Under the pieces are notes generated by a model. The model saw only the letters and a list, made by a program, of their open reading frames with translations. It was not told where the DNA came from and made no database searches. A stretch of DNA of 64,000 nucleotides, taken from Paenibacillus baekrokdamisoli. GTDB lineage: Bacteria; Bacillota; Bacilli; Paenibacillales; Paenibacillaceae. The position numbers and the translations under genes were made by a program. The stretch lies in the NCBI RefSeq assembly GCF_003945345.1, contig NZ_AP019308.1:4543501-4607500 (forward strand), read 5' to 3'. Below are positions 1 to 7,853 of this stretch, piece after piece. Numbering within the stretch: position 1 is the stretch's first letter; every line of letters begins with the position of its first letter.

Positions 1-8
1 GCTTCATT

Positions 9-563
9 TTATAGATGGGAATTTATAGCTGTGCGAATCTGTTCTAGGGTACGGATCAACTCAACATTCTCAATCGTATGCTCACATTGTTTCCGATAAA
101 CAACCTCTTCTGTATATTGATCCAAGTAACGATCTACTACATCGTAAGGTGTTCCCTTCCTCTCCAGCCGCTCTCGCACGGTCTGTTTATCTACATAGAT
201 GAAGATTCGAATGACTCTATCTTTAAACAAATTTTTAAATAGGGAAGCTCCCTCGCTGTTGAGAATCAGATAAGCATGCTTGCCGTTTGCTAGCGCTCGA
301 TCTAACTCCTGATGCCGGATTCCATATCGCTCTTTGCCAATGGTGGTGGATTGAAGAAGTTGGCCGCTGCGCTCCAGCTCTACGAATTCGTCATGTGAGA
401 TGTAATGATAATCCCGATCTTGACCTTCTGTAGCTCTTGGTACGCGTGTCGTACATGAAAGCACATGATAGAGCCCAAGCTCGGATCCGATCTGCTTCGC
501 AATTGTTTTTCTTCCCGAACCACTCGTTCCCGTAAATATGAAGATCATTGGTTCTGCTGCCAT
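9..563 (-). CDS. Guanylate kinase-like P-loop protein
   Basis: Protein of about 184 residues resembling guanylate kinase, which phosphorylates GMP with ATP in the cytoplasm. It has an N-terminal P-loop (GTSGSGRKT), the GMP-binding region SCTTRVPRATEGQDRDYHYIS, and a lid-like RERLERKG stretch. Family members usually carry GPSGVGKGT and are about 200 residues, so this is a short, divergent member and may be a second copy of gmk or a related nucleotide/phosphonate kinase. I chose the ATG at 563 because GAGGGGG (571-577) sits 7 bases upstream; the upstream in-frame ATG at 581 has no ribosome binding site. No operon partner is visible; the gene downstream lies outside the window. Seen: motifs and start. 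Inferred: the substrate. Confidence 0.75.
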   Translation of the reverse strand: MAAEPMIFIFTGTSGSGRKTIAKQIGSELGLYHVLSCTTRVPRATEGQDRDYHYISHDEFVELERSGQLLQSTTIGKERYGIRHQELDRALANGKHAYLILNSEGASLFKNLFKDRVIRIFIYVDKQTVRERLERKGTPYDVVDRYLDQYTEEVVYRKQCEHTIENVELIRTLEQIRTAINSHL

Positions 564-684
564 GATGATGCCCCCTCGCATTGCCTAGTAGTGTAAGGCT
601 ATTCGATTGCAAATGCGATACTGCCGATTGTTGATTCTGGATGTCTATTACTTCTTTCGACAAAAAGGGAGCCGTTTCCTGTCT

Positions 685-1509
685 CTAATAAGGTTTAGCT
701 GTGACACGATTTAATGCCGTTAATAACTCCCCATTAAACTTTTCCAGTTCATCATAGAATACCCCGTGTCCACTATGTCCGAAAGGCACAATTCTGGAAT
801 GTTGAATCCCTCTATGGAGGAGTTCAGCTAATGGATAGGGACATATTTTATCCAGCATCCCATAGAGAATAGTAGTAGGCAATTGAACATAAGGCAGATC
901 CCCACGCAAGTCCTCATCACGCAGCGCTTCCAACCCTCTAATCGTCCCAATGGAGGAGGCCTCTACTCCTAAGCCATTAAACCAACTCCGGAACGGTTCG
1001 CTAATTGAGCTCGCAAAAAAGTTCTTACCGAAGTCATCCACCATCTTAGGACGATCTACATAGGTCGAAGCTATAAGTGCATTAACCTCTTCTCTAGGCA
1101 GCCCATACGGAAAATCAGGACGTTGGATGAAAGAGGGTGCTGCTGCAGATGCGAGAATTAGCAAGGACATCCGATAGGCGGCATGTCTAGTTATGTAGCG
1201 TATTGCGATGGCTCCGCCCATGGAGAACCCGACAAGTGTAGCATTTTCAATTCGCAGTGCCTCTACAACTATCCGGATATCATCAGCCATTCGATTGTAA
1301 TTATAACCCTGCCAGGGCGCATCCGACTTCCCAAAGCCACGCAAATCCACACGAATGCAGCGATAGCCATAATGGGGCAGCACGTTTATCTGATACTCAT
1401 ACATTTTATGATTAATTGGCCAACCGTGGATGAAGAGAACGGGTTTTCCTTGCCCTATCTCCTCCACGTAGATTCTGACGCCTCTTTCCACTTCAATATA
1501 GGCATGCAT
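685..1509 (-). CDS. Alpha/beta hydrolase
   Basis: Cytoplasmic alpha/beta-hydrolase-fold enzyme of about 274 residues, similar to the haloperoxidase/esterase group. It shows the oxyanion strand LFIHGWPINHKMYEYQ, the nucleophile elbow GFSMGG (serine near residue 97), a late acid in YGMLDKICP and a C-terminal FGHSGHGVF histidine, so the catalytic triad looks intact. The start is chosen at the ATG at 1509, where AAAGGTGG (1518-1525) is 8 bases upstream; a GTG at 1521 lies inside that ribosome binding site. It stands alone, divergent from the repeat protein that follows. The substrate cannot be told from the sequence. Confidence 0.85.
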   Translation of the reverse strand: MHAYIEVERGVRIYVEEIGQGKPVLFIHGWPINHKMYEYQINVLPHYGYRCIRVDLRGFGKSDAPWQGYNYNRMADDIRIVVEALRIENATLVGFSMGGAIAIRYITRHAAYRMSLLILASAAAPSFIQRPDFPYGLPREEVNALIASTYVDRPKMVDDFGKNFFASSISEPFRSWFNGLGVEASSIGTIRGLEALRDEDLRGDLPYVQLPTTILYGMLDKICPYPLAELLHRGIQHSRIVPFGHSGHGVFYDELEKFNGELLTALNRVTAKPY

Positions 1510-1667
1510 ATACTCATCCACCTTTCACGCTTTCGTCCATTTATGTCTATACAATTCTAGAGTCATATATTAATGAAGTTCACGAAAATGCACACGAAAT
1601 GGGCGATAGCCGCATAAAATGAATCGAGACATTTACCTATACGCATTGGAAAAGGAGACTAACGCGA

Positions 1668-3107
1668 ATGTCGTATAACTTGTACATCCCCGGTCCAGCA
1701 CCGGGAAGCAATTCCAATACTTATTCAAAAAGAGATTGTGGCTGCGGCGGCCCCCGAGGATTAATACCTGGACTCGGTGGACTTGGCGGAGCGGGCGGCG
1801 GTATGTTCCCCGGTGGACCGGGTGGGACCGGCGGCGGCATGTTCCCAGGCGGACCAGGTGGGACCGGTGGCGGCATGTTCCCCGGTGGACCAGGTGGGAC
1901 CGGCGGCGGTATGTTCCCCGGTGGACCAGGTGGGACCGGCGGCGGTATGTTCCCCGGTGGACCGGGTGGGACCGGCGGCGGCATGTTCCCCGGCGGACCA
2001 GGTGGGACTGGCGGCGGCATGTTCCCCGGTGGACCGGGTGGGACCGGCGGCGGTATGTTCCCCGGTGGACCAGGTGGGACCGGTGGCGGTATGTTCCCAG
2101 GCGGACCAGGTGGGACTGGCGGCGGCATGTTCCCCGGTGGACCAGGTGGGACCGGCGGCATGTTCCCCGGTGGACCGGGTGGGACCGGCGGCGGCATGTT
2201 CCCAGGCGGACCAGGTGGGACCGGTGGCGGCATGTTCCCCGGCGGACCGGGTGGGACCGGTGGCGGCATGTTCCCTGGCGGACCAGGTGGGACCGGCGGC
2301 GGTATGTTCCCTGGCGGACCAGGAGGAACTGGCGGCGGCATGTTCCCTGGCGGACCGGGTGGGACCGGTGGCGGTATGTTCCCCGGTGGACCGGGTGGGA
2401 CCGGCGGCGGTATGTTCCCCGGTGGGATGGGCGGACTCGGCGGTGGCGGCATGTTCCCCGGCGGACCGGGTGGGACCGGTGGCGGCATGTTCCCCGGTGG
2501 GATGGGTGGACTCGGCGGCGGTATGTTCCCCGGTGGACCAGGCGGGACCGGCGGCGGTATGTTCCCCGGTGGGATGGGCGGACTCGGCGGCGGCCGCATG
2601 TTCCCACCACCGCCACCACCACCAGGGCCAGGACCAGGGCCAGGACCATTCCCTCCTGGACCAGGACCTTTTCCACCTGGGCCAGGACCGTTTCCTCCTG
2701 GACCAGGACCTTTCCCACCTTTTCATAACTTCGTGACCGTTGTTATTAATGGAGGTCGCTTCTTTCCATGGGTTACGCAAGCCTATACGGTTCGCCACTA
2801 CCCTGGAATGTCCATTTATCAGGCATTAGTCTCTACAGGGGTCATTCGTTTTGGTAGAGATGGTCAAATAATAGCCGTGAATGGCATTGTTATCACAGGC
2901 AGTGTCGATACGATTCTCCGCATAAATGGTCGAGCAATACCGGAATCCCTCATTTACCTGCCTGTGCATAACCGAGATACGATTTCAGTTGACCTCGTTA
3001 TTACTGGGCTCGGATCCATCCTTCCTCGTAATGAGAGTGAATCTAACGACTTAATCCAAGAGCAAGTCGTAAATAATTATGATCTTCTTCAGCAGCAAAC
3101 AGAGTAA
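1668..3107 (+). CDS. Gly-rich MFPGGPGGTGGG tandem-repeat protein
   Basis: Protein of 479 residues with three parts: a short N-terminus with a CGCGG cluster (residues 1-45), a repeat region of 22 near-identical 12-residue units MFPGGPGGTGGG (45-310), a Pro/Gly tract of PFPPGPG units (310-350), and a C-terminal globular domain of about 100 residues (NFVTVVINGGRFFP to VDLVITGLG). The C-terminal part resembles DUF4430-like beta-grasp domains (ALxxxGVI...IxxINGI...ING), but I hold this loosely. No signal peptide is evident. AAAGGAG (1651-1656) precedes the ATG. Gly-rich collagen-like repeats suggest a structural or coat/surface role; that is inference. Other long open frames through the repeats are shadows of the GC-rich periodicity. 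Confidence 0.8.
   Translation: MSYNLYIPGPAPGSNSNTYSKRDCGCGGPRGLIPGLGGLGGAGGGMFPGGPGGTGGGMFPGGPGGTGGGMFPGGPGGTGGGMFPGGPGGTGGGMFPGGPGGTGGGMFPGGPGGTGGGMFPGGPGGTGGGMFPGGPGGTGGGMFPGGPGGTGGGMFPGGPGGTGGMFPGGPGGTGGGMFPGGPGGTGGGMFPGGPGGTGGGMFPGGPGGTGGGMFPGGPGGTGGGMFPGGPGGTGGGMFPGGPGGTGGGMFPGGMGGLGGGGMFPGGPGGTGGGMFPGGMGGLGGGMFPGGPGGTGGGMFPGGMGGLGGGRMFPPPPPPPGPGPGPGPFPPGPGPFPPGPGPFPPGPGPFPPFHNFVTVVINGGRFFPWVTQAYTVRHYPGMSIYQALVSTGVIRFGRDGQIIAVNGIVITGSVDTILRINGRAIPESLIYLPVHNRDTISVDLVITGLGSILPRNESESNDLIQEQVVNNYDLLQQQTE
1803..2597 (+). repeat. 36-bp coding tandem repeat, 22 units
   Basis: The codon ATG of MFP recurs at 1803, 1839, 1875 and so on every 36 bases up to 2559. Three units differ in length: one of 33 bp (2127-2159, one Gly lost) and two of 39 bp (from 2412 and from 2559). 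All length changes keep the reading frame. Three units read MFPGGMGGLGG instead of MFPGGPGGTGG, and all three lie in the last third of the array. Confidence 0.95.
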
Positions 3108-3159
3108 ATCATATAACAGATCCAGAATGTAATGAGACCTGGCAGCATCCAAGTAGAAC

Positions 3160-3219
3160 CGGCTAACGCCGTCCTTGACGGCGAAGCAAGTTTCTTCCCA
3201 CTGAAATATAAGCAAAGTA
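3160..3219 (+). repeat. 60-bp dispersed repeat, copy 1
   Basis: This non-coding 60-base stretch is about 85 percent identical to 24256-24315. Both copies start with CGGCTAA, contain GGCGAAGCAAGTTTCTTC and end with AAGCAAAGTA. Both lie just after a plus-strand gene and 20-40 bases before a bidirectional terminator shared with a minus-strand gene. Copy 1 contains the small hairpin GCCGTC-CTT-GACGGC. Confidence 0.8.
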
Positions 3220-3250
3220 TGGAGAAAACTTATACTTTTTTACAATTGAG

Positions 3251-3295
3251 AAAAGGGTCGAGTCAAAGTGAAATCCACTTTGACTCGACCCTTTT
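3251..3295. terminator. Bidirectional terminator between repeat protein and araB
   Basis: A 20-bp perfect inverted repeat (3251-3270 with 3276-3295, 5-base loop) has an A-run on its left and T-run on its right, so it can terminate transcription from both the plus-strand repeat gene and the minus-strand araB. Confidence 0.9.
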
Positions 3296-3309
3296 TAGCT
3301 TGCTTCCCC

Positions 3310-4983
3310 TTAGTGGGAGCTTGCTTCTTCCTTGATTGCTTTCAAGCGCTTCATCACATCATTGGCCCCACGGCCAAAGTAATCATGCAGCAGGTTATAC
3401 TCCGCGTATAGCTTATCGTAAACGACTACGTTCTCTGGAATCGGTTTAAACGATTCTTCACGAACTCGAGCCATGGATGCAGCTGCGTCAACAATATTGT
3501 CGTAGCCGCCCTTCGAAGCGCCTGCTGCTACTGCACCAAACATTGCTGCACCGAGTGCAGGTGTTTGTTTCGATGCCGCAACTTTAATCTCCCGATTCGT
3601 CACATCCGCATAAATCTGCATCAGCAGACGGTTCTTCTGTGGCAATCCGCCGCAGGCGTACAGCTCATTCACTTCAACGCCATTACTATGGAAGGCTTCA
3701 ACGATTTTACGTGTGCCAAATGCAGTTGCTTCAAGCAGCGCGCGGTAGATTTCTTGCGGCTTCGTCAACAGCGTTACTCCGATAATTAAGCCGGTCAGAT
3801 TCGTATCGACCAGAACAGAACGATTACCATTCCACCAGTCCAGTGCTAACACACCTGATTCGCCTGCGTTCAGCTCAGAAGCTTGCTTTTCCAGCCATTC
3901 GTGGACATGAATGCCTTCTTGTTCAGCAGCCTTCACTACGTAAGCCGGAACCGCTTCATCCACATACCATGCAAAAATATCTCCAACCGCAGATTGCCCT
4001 GCTTCATAACCAAAATAACCCGGAATAATGCCATCTTCAACCACGCCGCACATGCCTTCAACCTGTTTCTCTTCCGCACCAAGCAGCAAATGGCAAATCG
4101 ATGTTCCCATTGCCATGACAAGCTTGCCTGGTGTTACAACACCAACCGCTGGAACAGCCGCATGAGCATCTATATTGCCAACAGCGATCGCAATACCTGC
4201 AGCTAGCCCCATTCGCGAGGCCATATCAGCCGTAAGCTCGCCCGCTTTGGTACCCAGCTGCATAACAGCTCCACGCAGCTTCGTTTCGGCTAATTCTTCG
4301 AGCTTCGGATCTAACGCCTTGAAGAAATCACGGCTAGGGTAGCCATCCTTCTTGTGCCAAACCGATTTATAGCCAGCCGTACAACTATTACGTACAATGT
4401 TCCCCGTCATTTGACCCACAACCCAGTCGGCAGCTTCGACGAATTTGTCTGCAGATTCATAAATGTCTGGTGCTTCGTTCAAAATTTGCCACGCTTTGGC
4501 AAGCATCCATTCCGAAGAAATTTTACCGCCATAACGGGGAAGGAAGGCTTCGCCACGTTGAGCCGCGATATCATTAACGAGATTAGCTTCATCCTGTGCG
4601 GCATGATGCTTCCATAGCTTTACCCAGCTATGCGGATTCTCTATAAAGGAAGGATTAAAGCAAAGCGGCTGTCCAGACTTATCAATGGGCAGCATGGTGC
4701 AAGCTGTAAAATCGATGCCAAGTCCAATGACTTCATTCGGATCAATACCCGATTCTTTCATAACAGCAGGGACGGATTGCTCCAACACTTCGATATAGTC
4801 AGCCGGATGCTGCAACGCCCAATCATGCTCTAGCTTCAATCCGGTTTCTGGCAATTTCTCATCGATAACCCCATGCCGATAAGGGGTTACATGCTCCGCA
4901 ATCTCTGCTCCGTCTGCAAGACGAACAAGTACGGCACGCCCGGATTCCGTACCATAGTCCACACCAATCGCATATTTGCTCAT
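3310..4983 (-). CDS. araB: Ribulokinase
   Basis: Phosphorylates L-ribulose to L-ribulose 5-phosphate with ATP, the second step of L-arabinose breakdown. The 557-residue product matches the family length. It begins YAIGVDYGTESGRAVLV, the FGGY-kinase phosphate-1 motif, carries GLGIDFTACTMLPID, the C-terminal ATPase region VMAMGTSICHLLLG and the glycine-rich ELYACGGLPQKNRLLMQIYADV near residue 440. The ATG at 4983 is chosen because AGGAGG (4991-4996) lies 7 bases upstream; the 33 extra codons of the longer frame are read from a tandem repeat in the leader. It follows araD on the same strand with 340 bases between them, holding that tandem repeat and a dispersed palindromic element. The isomerase gene araA is not in the window. 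Confidence 0.97.
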   Translation of the reverse strand: MSKYAIGVDYGTESGRAVLVRLADGAEIAEHVTPYRHGVIDEKLPETGLKLEHDWALQHPADYIEVLEQSVPAVMKESGIDPNEVIGLGIDFTACTMLPIDKSGQPLCFNPSFIENPHSWVKLWKHHAAQDEANLVNDIAAQRGEAFLPRYGGKISSEWMLAKAWQILNEAPDIYESADKFVEAADWVVGQMTGNIVRNSCTAGYKSVWHKKDGYPSRDFFKALDPKLEELAETKLRGAVMQLGTKAGELTADMASRMGLAAGIAIAVGNIDAHAAVPAVGVVTPGKLVMAMGTSICHLLLGAEEKQVEGMCGVVEDGIIPGYFGYEAGQSAVGDIFAWYVDEAVPAYVVKAAEQEGIHVHEWLEKQASELNAGESGVLALDWWNGNRSVLVDTNLTGLIIGVTLLTKPQEIYRALLEATAFGTRKIVEAFHSNGVEVNELYACGGLPQKNRLLMQIYADVTNREIKVAASKQTPALGAAMFGAVAAGASKGGYDNIVDAAASMARVREESFKPIPENVVVYDKLYAEYNLLHDYFGRGANDVMKRLKAIKEEASSH

Positions 4984-4998
4984 TCTCGTTCCTCCTAA

Positions 4999-5072
4999 AG
5001 TTTTACGAAGTAAAACACTTCGTAAGCATAAGCTAAGTTTTACGAAGTAAAACACTTCGTAAGCATAAGCTA
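4999..5072. repeat. Two perfect 37-bp tandem repeats abutting the araB ribosome binding site
   Basis: Two identical 37-bp units (4999-5035, 5036-5072). Each holds the hairpin TTACGAAGT-5 bases-ACTTCGTAA (first copy 5003-5011 with 5017-5025), followed by GCATAAGCTA. The array ends 2 bases before AGGAGG, so araB mRNA would carry hairpins directly in front of its ribosome binding site. The tail (CTTCGTAAGCATAA) is shared with the 79-bp repeats of the araR leader. Confidence 0.95.
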
Positions 5073-5106
5073 AAAGTTTCACCTTACGTTCTGCCTTTAC
5101 TCTTGG

Positions 5107-5282
5107 GCTCTAAACCATAATCAGTGCTTGCCAACACGAAATAAAAGCGAAGCGGACGGAAACGTTCTGAGAAGCGATAGCGTTCGCCTTTGTCTCCTTA
5201 TTTCTACCCCTAGGGATAGAATCAAGAAATAAGGAGACAACAGCGATCGTAAGAATGATCCGTCCGCGCAGCGGGCTTCTAC
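5107..5282 (+). repeat. Dispersed palindromic element, copy A
   Basis: Member of a five-copy family. Outer helix arms are 5152-5160 and 5259-5267 (GCGGACGGA with TCCGTCCGC), the central 15-bp perfect stem is 5191-5205 with 5225-5239. Between them lie the conserved segments containing GCGTTCGCCTTTG and CAACAGCGATCG. The 5' extension from 5107 (GGCTCTAAA...ATAATCAG) is shared with copies C and E. It sits between araD and araB. Confidence 0.9.
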
Positions 5283-5323
5283 GCACAATGCTTCGAATTT
5301 AAGCACTTATTTTAGTGTTAAGC

Positions 5324-6019
5324 CTACTTTTGACCATAATAGGCATTCTGCCCATGCTTGCGGAGATAGTGGCGATCAAGGAGATGCTGATCCATAGGCT
5401 GCGCATTCGGATTAAGTGCATAAGTATGAAGTGCCATCTTCGAAACTTCCTCAACGACCACCGCGTTGTGAACCGCATTATGCGGATCTTTGCCCCAACA
5501 GAAAGGAGCGTGGCTGTAAACCAATGCCGCTGGCACCTGATTCGGGTCAAAACCACCCTGCACAAACGTTTCAATAATGACATTGCCTGTTTCCAACTCA
5601 TACGCACCTTTGATTTCGCTCTCCATCATAGGCCGCGTGCAAGGTATTTCACCATAAAAGTAATCCCCATGCGTCGTTCCCAAAGCTGGCACAGCGCGTC
5701 CAGCTTGGGCCCAGCTTGTTGCCCAAGGTGAGTGGGTATGAACAATACCGCCGATATCTTTAAATGCGCGGTACAAAGCAGCATGTGTCGGGGTATCCGA
5801 AGAAGGCCGCAGATCCCCCTCGACAACATGGCCTTCTAAATCAACAAGCACGATTTGTTCTGGCCGAAGCTCCTCATAAGGAACACCGCTCGGTTTAATA
5901 GCAACCAGACCACGCTCACGATCTATTCCACTCACATTGCCCCATGTGAACGTAACAAGACCGTATTTGGGCAAATCCATATTCGCCTCATAGACCGCCT
6001 GCTTTAAAGATTCCAGCAT
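5324..6019 (-). CDS. araD: L-ribulose-5-phosphate 4-epimerase
   Basis: Converts L-ribulose 5-phosphate to D-xylulose 5-phosphate, the last dedicated step of L-arabinose use. The 231-residue product belongs to the class II aldolase/epimerase family: GNVSGIDRERGLVAIKPSG near the N-terminus, the zinc-site HTHS (near residues 95-98), HGDYFYGEIPCT, and the third histidine in YSHAPFCWGKD. The ATG at 6019 is chosen because TAGGAGGG lies 6 bases upstream; the longer frame adds nine codons without a ribosome binding site. It is the first gene after an AraR-controlled promoter (6121-6149) and is transcribed toward araB. Confidence 0.96.
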   Translation of the reverse strand: MLESLKQAVYEANMDLPKYGLVTFTWGNVSGIDRERGLVAIKPSGVPYEELRPEQIVLVDLEGHVVEGDLRPSSDTPTHAALYRAFKDIGGIVHTHSPWATSWAQAGRAVPALGTTHGDYFYGEIPCTRPMMESEIKGAYELETGNVIIETFVQGGFDPNQVPAALVYSHAPFCWGKDPHNAVHNAVVVEEVSKMALHTYALNPNAQPMDQHLLDRHYLRKHGQNAYYGQK

Positions 6020-6120
6020 CAAAAACCCTCCTACCTTATCCGACACAAACTGTCTTTCTGCATAGGTGAAATAAAAAATCTGTGTGTCAAACCGGATATA
6101 TAAATGATATTCTAGTTTTC

Positions 6121-6149
6121 ATTATAACTTGTACGTACAAGTGTGTCAC
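6121..6149 (-). promoter_or_regulatory. araD(B) promoter with embedded AraR operator
   Basis: On the minus strand, GTGACA (6144-6149) and TATAAT (6121-6126) are separated by exactly 17 bases, and that spacer holds the perfect 16-bp palindrome ACTTGTACGTACAAGT (6127-6142). This matches the known Bacillus AraR box (ATTTGTACGTACAAAT). A repressor bound here would cover the promoter core, so arabinose-relieved repression is the expected control. Confidence 0.9.
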
Positions 6150-6153
6150 GTCT

Positions 6154-7275
6154 TTAATTTGCGCCCTCGTGCGGAGCAGCACCTGAGGATTCCCGCAAAA
6201 TAAGCTTAGGCTCGTAGATAATATCAGACATTGGCTCGTGCATATCCTTATGCTCTAGCAAGTGATTAAGCAGAGCAACTGCATCCTCGCCCATCTTTAT
6301 CTTTGGATGTTCCAGTGTGGTCAGCTTCACCTCTGTAGCAGTTGCAAGGGACGAATTATCGAACCCAATAATAGACAGATCATTAGGCACACGCAGTCCA
6401 CATGGCCTGATCACATCCAGCAGCCTAACTGCCAGCTCATCGTTGTAACAAACAATAGCGGTAGGCCTTTCGTGCGGTTCCCGATTAAGGAGGGCAGCGA
6501 GTACTTCGGCCGGCTTCGTTTCTTTCTCCTCGGTCGAGTAACGGACTAAATATTCAGGAACTAACGGAAGCTGTCTCTCCCGTAGACTTTTCAAAAAGCC
6601 TCGCATTCGGTACACGCCCTGAAAATCATCCGTTTTAAAGAAACCCGCAATTCGTTTATGTCCGAGCTTAGCCAAATGCTCAGCTGCACGGAAACCGCCA
6701 AGCTCATCATCAACCTTCAAGCAGGGCGCATCCAAATCACTATATCGCTCATTCAGCATGACATAAGGAATTTTTCTCGCTTCCAAAGCAAGGAATAGAT
6801 CCAGGTTCGGATTCCCTTCCGCACTCTTGGTAGGTTCTATAATCAGTCCATTCAGCTGCTGCAGTAGCATGGACTCTAAGCTTTCACGTTCCTTCGCCTT
6901 TGCATTATCCGTGCTTGCAAGCAGCAATCTGGCACCCTGACTCCGAAGCGCCGATTCAACACCGCGAATAATAGTGGGGAAAATATAGTTTGATATATGT
7001 GTCGTCATAAGTCCGATGGTCAACCCTTGGGGAGTTCGCCGTCCATTCTCCAAGGCTTCGGCTACAAACGTTCCTTTTCCTTGCGCACGATAAAGCCATC
7101 CGTCAGCTTCCAGTTCGCCGAGTGCCTGACGCACCGTTTGACGGCTCATCGCGAATCGGGCTGCTATTTCATTCTCCGACGGCAGCTTGTCGTGAGGCTT
7201 GAACTGCACCGTAGCAATCCAAGATATGATCTCTTCCTTCAACTGCATATATTTGGGCGGAACCTGTTCCTTCAC
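6154..7275 (-). CDS. araR: Arabinose operon repressor, GntR/LacI chimera
   Basis: Transcriptional repressor of 373 residues: an N-terminal GntR winged helix (KLPSENEIAARFAMSRQTVRQALGELEADGWLYRAQGKGTFVA, residues 30-72) joined to a LacI/GalR periplasmic-binding-like effector domain (TIGLMTTHISNYIFPTIIRGVESAL to the C-terminus). This two-part architecture is that of Bacillus AraR. The GTG start at 7275 has AGGAGG (7282-7287) 6 bases upstream; the longer frame runs back into the tandem repeats and is artefactual. AraR boxes lie next to its own promoter region and inside the araD promoter, so it probably controls both. Effector expected to be L-arabinose. Confidence 0.93.
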   Translation of the reverse strand: MKEQVPPKYMQLKEEIISWIATVQFKPHDKLPSENEIAARFAMSRQTVRQALGELEADGWLYRAQGKGTFVAEALENGRRTPQGLTIGLMTTHISNYIFPTIIRGVESALRSQGARLLLASTDNAKAKERESLESMLLQQLNGLIIEPTKSAEGNPNLDLFLALEARKIPYVMLNERYSDLDAPCLKVDDELGGFRAAEHLAKLGHKRIAGFFKTDDFQGVYRMRGFLKSLRERQLPLVPEYLVRYSTEEKETKPAEVLAALLNREPHERPTAIVCYNDELAVRLLDVIRPCGLRVPNDLSIIGFDNSSLATATEVKLTTLEHPKIKMGEDAVALLNHLLEHKDMHEPMSDIIYEPKLILRESSGAAPHEGAN

Positions 7276-7290
7276 TTGAAACCTCCTAAA

Positions 7291-7715
7291 AGTTTTTGCG
7301 TGGCTTTGCCCGATTTGCCGATGGATAATCGGCATATTCAAGCAAAAACTACCTCGTAAGCATAATCTAGGTTTTTGCGTGGCTTTGCCCGATTTGCCGA
7401 TGGATAATCGGCAGTTCAAGCAAAAACTACTTCGTAAGCATAATCTAAGTTTTTGCGTGGCTTTGCCCGATCTGCCGATTAATAATCGGCATATTCAAGC
7501 AAAAACTACTTCGTAAGCATAATCTAAGTTTTTGAGTGGCTTTGCCCGATTTGCCGATGGATAATCGGCATAATCAAGCAAAAACTACCTCGTAAGCATA
7601 AACTAAGTTTTTGCGTGGCTTTGCCCGATTTGCCGATGGATAATCGGCATATTCAAGCAAAAACTACCTCGTAAGCATAATCTAAGTTTTTGCGTGGCTT
7701 TGCCCGATCTGCCCT
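7291..7715. repeat. 79-bp tandem repeat, five units plus a partial sixth, in the araR leader
   Basis: Units begin at about 7291, 7370, 7448, 7527, 7606 and 7685; the last stops after about 30 bases. Each unit is a nested palindrome: outer arms AGTTTTTGC and GCAAAAACT, inner arms TGCCGAT and ATCGGCA around GGATA, then the tail CTCGTAAGCATAATCTA. The array ends immediately before the araR ribosome binding site and starts just after its presumed promoter, so it should be transcribed as a 5' leader of about 450 bases. Confidence 0.95.
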
Positions 7716-7718
7716 ACA

Positions 7719-7763
7719 ACTTGTATGCCTCTAGTATATCACGCCCTCAACTTGTACGTACAT
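7719..7763 (-). promoter_or_regulatory. Probable araR promoter and AraR operator
   Basis: ACTTGTACGTACAT (7750-7763) matches 13 of 16 bases of the araD operator when extended by two bases. A minus-strand TATACT (7733-7738) could be the -10 for araR, with no good -35. A weaker half-site, ACTTGTATG, is at 7719. Autoregulation is the likely reading. Confidence 0.6.
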
Positions 7764-7791
7764 ACTGTCCGCCAAGGTGCGCAGATCCCTT

Positions 7792-7820
7792 TTGACAGCA
7801 ACCTAATGGGAAGATAACAT
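7792..7820 (+). promoter_or_regulatory. SigA-type promoter of the small membrane protein
   Basis: TTGACA (7792-7797), 17-base spacer, TAACAT (7815-7820), about 30 bases before the ATG at 7854. The AraR-like site at 7750 lies only about 30 bases upstream. Confidence 0.7.
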
Positions 7821-7853
7821 AGGAATGAGATCGAAAGTAAAGGGGTGTTCACC

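Noticed and set aside
1633..2798. Several other long open frames (up to 361 codons) on both strands across the MFP repeat region
   Set aside because: They follow from the GC-rich 36-bp periodicity, lack ribosome binding sites, and the plus-strand 479-residue frame has a proper start and a globular C-terminus.
3132..3335. A 67-codon plus-strand frame after the repeat protein
   Set aside because: It spans a dispersed 60-bp repeat and a terminator hairpin and has no ribosome binding site.
7291..7715. CRISPR array
   Set aside because: Repeats are directly adjacent 79-bp units without unique spacers and no cas genes are near; the same holds for the arrays at 41801, 47731 and 51030.
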